Shown here: positions 1-4,833 of the stretch, one piece after another
Numbering within the stretch: the first letter of the stretch is position 1
Layout of the letters: each line of letters opens with the position of its first letter
Source of the DNA: Nitriliruptoraceae bacterium
Lineage (GTDB): Bacteria; Actinomycetota; Nitriliruptoria; Nitriliruptorales; Nitriliruptoraceae
Length of the DNA: 6,560 nucleotides
NCBI GenBank assembly: GCA_007134165.1
Contig: SLLJ01000219.1
Coordinates: 1-6,560 of the forward strand
Direction of reading: 5' to 3'
Notes under the pieces: model-generated
What the model was told of the DNA's origin: nothing
Seen by the model: the letters and a program-made list of their open reading frames with translations, nothing else
Database searches by the model: none
Translations under genes and position numbers: made by a program

Positions 1-48
1 GAGCACCACCACGGCGACGAGCACCACGGGGAGCACCATCACCACTGA
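1..48 (+). CDS. C-terminal end of a gene with a histidine-rich tail (partial)
   Basis: Reading from base 1 gives fifteen codons ending in TGA at 46-48: Glu-His3-Gly-Asp-Glu-His2-Gly-Glu-His4. Nine of the fifteen residues are His, and the rest are acidic residues or Gly. Such tails are typical of metal-handling proteins, for example CDF, ZIP or NiCoT transporters and nickel or cobalt chaperones, where they bind or sense Zn, Ni or Co. The body of the gene lies outside the window, so the family cannot be named. Most His codons are CAC and the reading frame is clean, which supports real coding, but fifteen codons are little evidence. The next gene starts 69 bases downstream on the same strand, so the two could share a transcript. 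Confidence 0.5.
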   Translation, partial: EHHHGDEHHGEHHHH

Positions 49-117
49 CCCTCGGCGGCGCGGTTCGACGCCCGGCGTGGTTGGCTGTCGTCGATGCGAC
101 GGCAACGGAGCGGCGCC

Positions 118-726
118 GTGACGATGAGGCAACGCATGCGGGCCGGCGAGCTCTACCTCGCCGACGACCCTGAGCTCACCCGCGCCCACGGCCGGGCGCA
201 GCGCCTGCTCGAGGCCTACAACGCCACGAGCCACGACGAGCGGGCGCGCCGGAGCGCCCTGCTGGGCGAGCTCCTCGGGGCGGTCGGGGACGGGGTCGTG
301 GTCAAGCCCCCGTTCCGGTGCGACTACGGCTTCACGATCACGATCGGGGCCGGAACCTTCGTGAACTACGACTGCATCCTGCTCGACGTCACCGACCTCA
401 CCATCGGCGCCAACTGCCAGCTCGCCACCCGCGTGCAACTGTTGACCGCCACCCACCCCGTCGACCCGGCCACCCGGCGTGCCGGGTGGGAGTCCGGCGC
501 CCCGATCGTCCTGGGAGACAACGTCTGGCTCGGCGGCGGCACGATCGTGCTGCCCGGGGTGCGCATCGGTGACGACACCGTGGTGGGCGCCGGAGCCGTG
601 GTCACCGGTGATCTGCCGGCCGGGGTCGTGGCCGTGGGCACGCCGGCTCGGCCGCTGCGCGAGATCACCGAGGCCGACCGGGTGCACCCGCCCGACCGCG
701 CGGAGCTCGATGGCGAGCGACCGTGA
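118..726 (+). CDS. Maltose/galactoside O-acetyltransferase family (hexapeptide repeat)
   Basis: This is a cytoplasmic acetyl-CoA-dependent sugar O-acetyltransferase of the Maa/LacA/NodL type, 202 residues, the usual family length. The N-terminal ~55 residues match the maltose acetyltransferase helical domain, with the diagnostic MRAGELY near residue 7 and LEAYN near 31. From ~66 onward it is a left-handed beta-helix of hexapeptide repeats (ITIGAGTFVN, LTIGANC, IVLGDNVWLGGG, VRIGDDTVVGAGAVV). His113 in ATHPVDPATR is the expected catalytic base, and the end has the usual GTPARPLREI segment. I chose GTG 118 because GGAG at 107-110 sits 7 bases upstream. ATG 124 is too far from that site, and ATG 94 would add residues the family lacks. 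The acceptor sugar cannot be told from sequence. The gene converges on the TMEM175-like gene. Confidence 0.93.
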   Translation: MTMRQRMRAGELYLADDPELTRAHGRAQRLLEAYNATSHDERARRSALLGELLGAVGDGVVVKPPFRCDYGFTITIGAGTFVNYDCILLDVTDLTIGANCQLATRVQLLTATHPVDPATRRAGWESGAPIVLGDNVWLGGGTIVLPGVRIGDDTVVGAGAVVTGDLPAGVVAVGTPARPLREITEADRVHPPDRAELDGERP

Positions 727-744
727 CCGACCGCCCCGCCCGAA

Positions 745-771
745 GTCCTGCGCCCATTCGGACCGCAGGGC
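745..771. terminator. Candidate bidirectional hairpin terminator between convergent genes
   Basis: GTCCTGCG (745-752) pairs with CGCAGGGC (764-771), an 8-bp stem with one G-T wobble and an 11-base loop. It lies in the 58-base gap between the stops of the acetyltransferase (726) and the TMEM175-like gene (785). There is no T-run on either side, so it would be a GC-rich non-canonical terminator, as is common in Actinobacteria. Its position is the main support. Confidence 0.45.
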
Positions 772-784
772 AGAACCAGCTCGA

Positions 785-1399
785 TCACCGCCCCCGACGC
801 TCGAGTCGATCGAGCAGGCTGTCGATCGGCCACAACGAGAACCACAGCACCATGGTCCACAGCCCGAGGACGTAGACCAGCCCGATGCTGGCGAGGAAGA
901 TCACGACGGGCGCAGCCGCCCGCAGGATCTCGAACCGCGCGGCGCGACCGACCTGCGGCGCACGCAGCAGGCCACGGCGGTAGGCGTGCCCGAGCATGAA
1001 GCCTTCCACGATCGCGGCAACACCGAGCACCGCGGCGTACATCGCCAGGGCCAGCGGCTCCCCTGTTCGGCTCAGGACGCCCTGTACGAAGGGGATGAGC
1101 ACGATGAAGCTGAGGTAGGTGATGGTGAGGCTCATCAGCCCGCCGTCGAGGCGCTGCAGTCCGCTGACGAACTCGTGGTGGGAGCGGTAGAAGGTGCCCA
1201 CGACCGCGACGCTGATCGCGAAGGCGAGGAACCGGGGTGCGAGACCGGGCAGTGCCGTGGCCAGCGGTGCGTCCAGCGTCGTCCCGGCCTGGGCCAGGTC
1301 GAGGACGAGCAAGGTGAGCGCGATCGCGAAGACACCGTCGGCCAGGGTGACGACCCGGCCGAACTCGACGGGGTCGGCATCCCGGTCGTAGGACCTCAC
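785..1399 (-). CDS. TMEM175-family (DUF1211) potassium channel subunit
   Basis: A 204-residue integral membrane protein of the TMEM175/DUF1211 family. Bacterial members are six-helix subunits that assemble as K+ channels and influence resting potential. Helix 1 carries the family signature as Arg15-x3-LADGVFAIALTLLVLD (residues 15-34). A later Tyr-Arg-Ser-His74-His75-Glu-Phe matches the WxxHHxxF element, followed by a LPF-like IPF at 102-104. Hydrophobic segments lie near 22-36, 56-71, 87-108, 116-137, 161-179 and 180-192. The canonical FSDG is LADG here, so Phe and Ser of the signature are both replaced. GTG 1399 was chosen because AGGGGGG lies about 4 bases upstream and it gives the normal bacterial length. 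A reading open back to 1561 would add 54 low-complexity residues not expected in the family. A weak TAGCCT -10-like hexamer (reverse strand, 1429-1434) lies 29 bases before the start. Confidence 0.85.
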   Translation of the reverse strand: MRSYDRDADPVEFGRVVTLADGVFAIALTLLVLDLAQAGTTLDAPLATALPGLAPRFLAFAISVAVVGTFYRSHHEFVSGLQRLDGGLMSLTITYLSFIVLIPFVQGVLSRTGEPLALAMYAAVLGVAAIVEGFMLGHAYRRGLLRAPQVGRAARFEILRAAAPVVIFLASIGLVYVLGLWTMVLWFSLWPIDSLLDRLERRGR

Positions 1400-1496
1400 G
1401 TTCCCCCCTGGGCTGTCGCTCGACCACGAGGCTAGGGCGGCAGCGGGGTGCGCCGGGTGCAGGGGGTCGGGTCGGCTCCTCACGACCACGTGCCTG

Positions 1497-1534
1497 CACC
1501 AACCGGGCGCACGCTTCCCGTCCTGCGGTTGGTG
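1497..1534. repeat. Perfect 9-bp inverted repeat in the DUF389 leader
   Basis: CACCAACCG (1497-1505) and CGGTTGGTG (1526-1534) are perfect reverse complements separated by 20 bases. The structure lies 81 bases before the DUF389 start. It could be an operator for a dimeric regulator or an RNA stem-loop in the leader. The function is unknown. Confidence 0.6.
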
Positions 1535-1575
1535 GGCGACCAGCTCTCCTGGCACAGTCACGGCCGGTCGAACGA

Positions 1576-1599
1576 CCTGGAGTCACCCAGCACTCCAGG
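1576..1599. repeat. Perfect 8-bp hairpin just upstream of the DUF389 ribosome binding site
   Basis: CCTGGAGT (1576-1583) and ACTCCAGG (1592-1599) are perfect reverse complements around an 8-base loop. The downstream arm ends 6 bases before the AGAGG ribosome binding site and 16 bases before ATG 1616, where a stem could affect ribosome loading. A shorter palindrome, GGTCG-AA-CGACC (1566-1577), overlaps its first two bases, so the two would compete as RNA stems. Confidence 0.6.
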
Positions 1600-1615
1600 A
1601 TCGACAGAGGTCGAG

Positions 1616-2632
1616 ATGACGGACATCGTGACAACCCGGTACAAGCTCGACGGTGACGACATCGAGCGTATGGCGGACAAGCTACTGTTCGTCGGTCCCG
1701 ATCAGGCCCAGAAGCGATCGGCCTTCTGGGTACTGCTCGGCCTGGCCGGGGTCATCGCCACCGCCGGAGTCGCGTCGGACTCCACCGCCACGGTCATCGG
1801 TGCGATGATCGTGGCGCCGCTGATGACGCCGATCCTCGGCACGGCGCTCGCGCTGGTGCTTGCCCGCAAGCGGGTCATGGTCCGCAGCCTCGGTCGCGTG
1901 GTCGGCGGCTCGCTGCTGGTCGTCGCGATCGGCTTCGCCTTCGGCGCCATGGATCCGATCGGGATGGTCTCGGAGACCAACACCCAGGTCCTGGGCCGCA
2001 CCAGCCCGAAGCTGATCGATCTGATCGCCGCCCTGGCCACGGGGACGGTCGGAGCCTTCGCGCTCGTGCGCTCCGACGTCTCCGACACCCTGCCGGGCGT
2101 GGCGATCGCCATCTCGCTGGTCCCCCCGCTGGCCGTCGCCGGGCTCCTGCTGGAAGCGGAACGCTATGCCGAGGCGGCAGGCGCCCTGCTGCTGTTCGGC
2201 ACCAACGTCACCGCGATCGTGGCGACGGGCACCGTCGTACTGCTCGCCTACCGAGTACGGAACGTCGCCGATCGCACCGGTGAGCCGATCGGACGGCTCA
2301 GCGGCGTGACCCTGGTCGTGGTCGCCGCGATGGTCACCGTCATCACCGTGCCGTTGGCGCTCGGGACCGCCCGGGTGGTCTCCGACCGGGTCGCAGAGGC
2401 CGCAGCGACGCCGATCACCACCTCCTGGGCCGAGGCCCGAGGATGGCGGGTGGTCTCGATCCAGGTCTACGACGACACCCTCGAGCTGATCGCGATCGGC
2501 CCACCGCCCGAGGTGGATCCCGAGACGCTGCGCGACGAGCTCAACGCTGCCGGGATCCACCTCGACCTCATCGTCAGCCTCGTGGTGGGGGGGCAGGTGG
2601 AGCTGCCTGCCGACCGCGCGACGCCTGGCTGA
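1616..2632 (+). CDS. DUF389 family integral membrane protein
   Basis: A 338-residue membrane protein recognised as DUF389 by two signature stretches. The first is SDSTATVIGAMIVAPLMTPI (54-73), matching the family's usual S-x-x-x-VIGAM-APLM-PI. The second is SDTLPGVAIAISLVPPLAVAG (156-176), with its Leu-Pro-Gly and paired Pro. About seven hydrophobic helices are visible, near 36-53, 57-83, 95-112, 134-151, 160-179, 186-212 and 229-251. They are followed by a soluble C-terminal domain of ~85 residues with a beta-alpha pattern (WRVVSIQVYDDTLELIAIG, then DPETLRDELNAAGIHLDLIVSLVVG). The family has no established substrate or activity, so none is claimed. ATG 1616 is supported by AGAGG 5 bases upstream. 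The gene is divergent from the TMEM175-like gene, and its end nearly abuts the next convergent gene. A run of seven G bases (2587-2593) lies in the last codons. Confidence 0.9.
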   Translation: MTDIVTTRYKLDGDDIERMADKLLFVGPDQAQKRSAFWVLLGLAGVIATAGVASDSTATVIGAMIVAPLMTPILGTALALVLARKRVMVRSLGRVVGGSLLVVAIGFAFGAMDPIGMVSETNTQVLGRTSPKLIDLIAALATGTVGAFALVRSDVSDTLPGVAIAISLVPPLAVAGLLLEAERYAEAAGALLLFGTNVTAIVATGTVVLLAYRVRNVADRTGEPIGRLSGVTLVVVAAMVTVITVPLALGTARVVSDRVAEAAATPITTSWAEARGWRVVSIQVYDDTLELIAIGPPPEVDPETLRDELNAAGIHLDLIVSLVVGGQVELPADRATPG

Positions 2633-2653
2633 CACACGCCGCGAAAGCCCGGC

Positions 2654-3484
2654 TCACCACCCCGTCGGTGGCCTCGACGCTCCCAGCGCCGCAAGCAGCA
2701 TGTCGAGCGCCGCATCGACGTGATCGTCCCGACCTTCGAGCGCCTCGTGCTCCAGCAGGCAGCGACCACGGGGGTCGAGCAGCCCGGGCGGGTCACTGCT
2801 CGCCCGGACCTCGGCGTCACCGACCCTGGCGACGACATCGAGGTGGTCCGGATCGATGAGCACCGGCCACCGGCCGCCGGTCCGGGCCCGCAGCATCTCG
2901 AGTACCAGCGTCGCGAACCACAGCCAGTCGGCCAGCGACCGGCAGCCGGCCGGGTCGAGCACGAGGCGCTCATCGCGGTCCGGACGTGTCGGGCCCGAGG
3001 CGGGCGCAGCGAGCCCGACCACCTCGGCGGCCTCGGCCACGGTGTCGGGGACGAAGCCGTCGGCCTCACCGGCCCGCTGGAGCACCAGCACGCCCTGATC
3101 GAGGCGCAGCTGGCGCTCGCCGGGAACGAACGGCGTCCCGAACCCACCGGAGGTGATGCGCAGGCCCCGCGCGTCGGACACGCCGACGGACCGGGCCCGC
3201 CAGGGTGCCAGGACCTGCGCGGCCAGGGTCCGGTGCTCCGCCACGGTGCGTGACCACGTGCGTGGCCGGGGCGCGAGCTGCGGGTAGGCGCCCAACCAGC
3301 GCTGCCGGCAGAACCTCGTGAACGCCGGATCATCGCGCTCGGCGATGAGCTGGGCGTAGCCGAGGTCACCGGTTCCGACCGGTGACACGACCAACCGCTC
3401 GTCGTCGCAGGCCCGGGAACAGGGATCGTCGGCGTAGTACGGCGGAGCCGCGATGGCCGGCGGAGAGGGCTCGAGCACCCGCAC
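2654..3484 (-). CDS. Uncharacterised protein, divergent from the rhodopsin
   Basis: I do not recognise this gene with confidence. It encodes about 276 residues, predicted soluble, with no signal peptide or membrane helix. The most motif-like segment is ITSGGFGTPFVPGERQLRLD (about 110-129), followed by VLVLQRAGEADGF and VAEAAEVVGL. Other visible features are a Trp/Arg-rich part before it (FTRFCRQRWLGAYPQL, then RTWSRTVAEHRTLAAQVLAPWR) and an amphipathic helix-like LADWLWFATLVLEMLRA near 184-200. The GGFGTPF-centred arrangement resembles uncharacterised actinobacterial proteins I recall only vaguely. The frame is open to 3907, but the translation before ~3490 is Arg/Pro/His-rich and looks non-coding. 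GTG 3484 was chosen because GGGGG lies 10 bases upstream; GTG 3478 is an alternative. Its stop lies 21 bases from the DUF389 stop, with no clear terminator between. Confidence 0.7.
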   Translation of the reverse strand: MRVLEPSPPAIAAPPYYADDPCSRACDDERLVVSPVGTGDLGYAQLIAERDDPAFTRFCRQRWLGAYPQLAPRPRTWSRTVAEHRTLAAQVLAPWRARSVGVSDARGLRITSGGFGTPFVPGERQLRLDQGVLVLQRAGEADGFVPDTVAEAAEVVGLAAPASGPTRPDRDERLVLDPAGCRSLADWLWFATLVLEMLRARTGGRWPVLIDPDHLDVVARVGDAEVRASSDPPGLLDPRGRCLLEHEALEGRDDHVDAALDMLLAALGASRPPTGW

Positions 3485-3620
3485 CGTGTAGCGACCCCCG
3501 ACCGCCGCACGGGCCTCCGCGCGGGGATGGTGGGCACGCGGCTGCGGCCTATGGTCCGCACGTGGCGACGGCACGGATGCCTGCCTGGTGCCAGGGTTGC
3601 GTCTCACGGCAGGCTCCCGA

Positions 3621-3638
3621 TCGAACATCAGCGTTCGA
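3621..3638. repeat. Palindrome TCGAAC-N6-GTTCGA (operator-like)
   Basis: TCGAAC (3621-3626) and GTTCGA (3633-3638) are perfect reverse complements around ATCAGC. The half-sites equal those of the actinobacterial LexA box, but that box has a 4-base spacer and this one has 6, so LexA binding is doubtful. It lies between the two divergent starts, 198 bases before the rhodopsin and 136 bases before the reverse gene, where an operator for either is plausible. Confidence 0.45.
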
Positions 3639-3729
3639 ACGCAGCGCGCGCGGCGGATGACCGGTGCGCGCTCCTGCGGATCGCGTTCCGAGCCGCACGT
3701 CTGGCGCGATCTACGCCCCCGAATGGTGG

Positions 3730-3780
3730 GCGTTCCGGCACGAGGCGCCACCCAGAGCGGTGGAACCCGCGCCGGAATGC
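3730..3780. repeat. Long bipartite hairpin in the rhodopsin leader
   Basis: The outer arms GCGTTCCGGC (3730-3739) and GCCGGAATGC (3771-3780) form ten pairs, one of them G-U. Further inside, CG and GG (3741-3742, 3744-3745) pair with CCCG (3766-3769) around a one-base bulge. The inner stem CCACC/GGTGG (3748-3752/3759-3763) closes a 6-base loop. In total about 19 pairs form within 51 bases, ending 56 bases before the rhodopsin ATG. A smaller stem, ACGCCC (3713-3718) with GGGCGT (3728-3733), shares 3730-3733 and cannot form at the same time. It could be a leader RNA element or a processing/stability structure; no function is established. Confidence 0.5.
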
Positions 3781-3836
3781 GCAGCGAGCGGAGCCTGCGG
3801 TTGCCCCCATCCCTCCCGTGGAAGGCCGCGTCCGTG

Positions 3837-4679
3837 ATGTGGAACCTCGAGAACGCCGTGACGTTCTCTCCCGTGCAGTTCGACCTGATCTCCAACATCC
3901 TCACCATCGGCTACGCCGCGCACTTCGCTGGCCTCGCCTACTTCGTCCTCTCCCGCAAGAACGTCGCCCCGCGGTACCGGGCGATGACCACGATGTCGGT
4001 GGTCGTCATGCTCTCGGCGGCACTGCTGCTGCTGCGGCTCGACCTGAGCTTCACCAACGCGTTCGTGTTCGATCCGGCCTCCGGGCAGTACGTGCTCGGC
4101 GACGCCACCTTCTCCCATGGTTACCGCTACCTCAACTGGCTGATCGACGTCCCCCTGCTGCTCACGCAGTCGTTCTTCGTGCTCAACATCGCCAAGCGGG
4201 ACCTCTGGGGCTACCGCTTCAAGCTGGGTGGCGCCGGGGCGCTGATGGTCGTGCTCGGCTATGTCGGTCAGTTCTTCGAGGTCGTCGATCCGCTGGGCGC
4301 GCTGCTGTGGTGGGGGATCGCCGCGACCGTGCCGTTCATCTACTTCACCGCCATCTTCTGGCGCCTGACGGGCGAGGCCGTCGGCTACCTGCCCGGCCAG
4401 GCCGCCAAGACGATGAAGCAGATCCGCGTGCTGTTCATGTTCTCGTGGAACCTGTACATCGTGGCCTACGTCGTGCCGATGTTCTCGATCAGCGCGAATG
4501 CCGCGGTCACCCGCACCTACCTGTTCACGATCGCCGACGTGCTGTCCAAGATCATCTACGGCGTGCTGCTTGGCAAGGTCGCCACGGCGCGCTCGGTGGC
4601 CGAGGGCTTCGAGGTCGATGGTTACGAGTACCTCGCCGAGGACGACGCCCCCACTCCGGTGGTCACGTCTCGATCCTGA
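3837..4679 (+). CDS. Light-driven sodium pump rhodopsin (NDQ-type microbial rhodopsin)
   Basis: A seven-helix retinal protein of 280 residues, the same length as the Na+ pump KR2 and alignable to it by eye almost without gaps. Helix C reads GYRYLNWLIDVPLLLTQ, with Arg97 and Asn100/Asp104/Gln111 in the positions of BR Asp85/Thr89/Asp96. This NDQ triad defines outward Na+ pumps, as opposed to DTE/DTD H+ pumps and NTQ Cl- pumps. Helix G reads FTIADVLSKIIYGVLLG, with counterion Asp234 and the retinal Schiff-base Lys238. Arg226 matches the KR2 exit-side Arg243, and GYVGQFFE (141-148) matches GYIGQFYE. Helices lie roughly at 15-38, 49-68, 95-118, 131-150, 153-176, 193-215 and 225-249, with a BC hairpin loop as in KR2. 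Leu108 at the green/blue tuning site suggests green absorption. ATG 3837 follows GGAAGG (3820-3825) by 11 bases; GTG 3834 is an in-frame alternative. The frame is open from 3588, but the earlier translation is not rhodopsin-like. The pump should export Na+ in light, in the cytoplasmic membrane. Confidence 0.96.
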   Translation: MWNLENAVTFSPVQFDLISNILTIGYAAHFAGLAYFVLSRKNVAPRYRAMTTMSVVVMLSAALLLLRLDLSFTNAFVFDPASGQYVLGDATFSHGYRYLNWLIDVPLLLTQSFFVLNIAKRDLWGYRFKLGGAGALMVVLGYVGQFFEVVDPLGALLWWGIAATVPFIYFTAIFWRLTGEAVGYLPGQAAKTMKQIRVLFMFSWNLYIVAYVVPMFSISANAAVTRTYLFTIADVLSKIIYGVLLGKVATARSVAEGFEVDGYEYLAEDDAPTPVVTSRS

Positions 4680-4759
4680 CGCGGTCAGACGCTCCCGGCG
4701 TTCATCCACACCAGTCGTCGTGCACCCACGCCTGACCGTCGACACCACGACGGCTTGTT

Positions 4760-4792
4760 CAGCGCCCCCGTCGCCGCCTGGCGGGGGCGCTG
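4760..4792. terminator. Strong GC-rich hairpin, likely bidirectional terminator
   Basis: CAGCGCCCCCG (4760-4770) and CGGGGGCGCTG (4782-4792) form a perfect 11-bp stem with an 11-base loop. It sits in the 154-base gap between the rhodopsin stop (4679) and the kinase stop (4834), two convergent units. No T-run follows on either strand, so it is not a canonical intrinsic terminator, but the stem strength and location support transcription ending here in both directions. Confidence 0.65.
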
Positions 4793-4833
4793 GCAGGTAC
4801 CGGTGGCCGTTCGTGCCCGTGGCAGACGGGGGG

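Larger units (their letters stand above)
1400..1615. promoter_or_regulatory. Divergent intergenic region of the TMEM175-like and DUF389 genes
   Basis: These 216 bases separate the two divergent starts and must hold both promoters. No -35/-10 pair close to the vegetative consensus is visible; the best is the TAGCCT on the reverse strand at 1429-1434, without a -35 partner. The half nearer the DUF389 gene holds three inverted repeats, at 1497-1534, 1566-1577 and 1576-1599. A ribosome binding site AGAGG at 1606-1610 lies 5 bases before ATG 1616. The forward frame is open from 1448, but the translation before 1616 is not membrane-protein-like and is treated as non-coding. Confidence 0.6.
3485..3836. 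promoter_or_regulatory. Divergent intergenic region upstream of the rhodopsin
   Basis: These 352 bases separate the start of the unknown reverse gene from the rhodopsin start. Frames are open across it in both directions, but the translations are Arg/Pro-rich and unlike the genes that follow, so I see no gene here. It should contain both promoters, yet no convincing -35/-10 pair was found: TATGGT at 3550-3555 has no -35 partner. Recognisable structure consists of a TCGAAC-N6-GTTCGA palindrome (3621-3638), a small stem (3713-3733) and a long bipartite hairpin (3730-3780). The ribosome binding site GGAAGG is at 3820-3825. Confidence 0.6.

Noticed and set aside
366..1634. Long reverse-strand open frame (422 codons) across the acetyltransferase and TMEM175 region
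   Set aside because: The translation is Arg/Pro/Gly-rich with no family features, and it lies antisense to the acetyltransferase and out of frame with the TMEM175-like gene. It is a by-product of high GC.
1682..2635. 317-codon reverse open frame antisense to the DUF389 gene
   Set aside because: Charged low-complexity translation mirroring the membrane-protein codons on the other strand.
2657..2671. CCACC/GGTGG hairpin as a terminator between the DUF389 gene and the unknown gene
   Set aside because: Only 5 bp, no T-run, and it lies inside the end of the reverse coding region.
3550..3555. TATGGT as a rhodopsin -10 element
   Set aside because: No -35-like hexamer at 16-18 bases upstream, and a single TAnnnT match is expected by chance.
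3621..3638. True SOS (LexA) box
   Set aside because: The half-sites match but the spacer is 6 bases, not 4, and neither flanking gene is an SOS function.
3588..3836. N-terminal extension of the rhodopsin by 83 codons
   Set aside because: The extension is Arg/Pro-rich, unlike any rhodopsin N-terminus. The start at 3837 gives the exact family length and follows a ribosome binding site.
4117..4171. Classification of the rhodopsin as a proton or chloride pump
   Set aside because: Helix C has Asn-Asp-Gln rather than Asp-Thr-Glu/Asp (H+) or Asn-Thr-Gln / Thr-Ser-Ala (Cl-), and the surrounding residues follow KR2.
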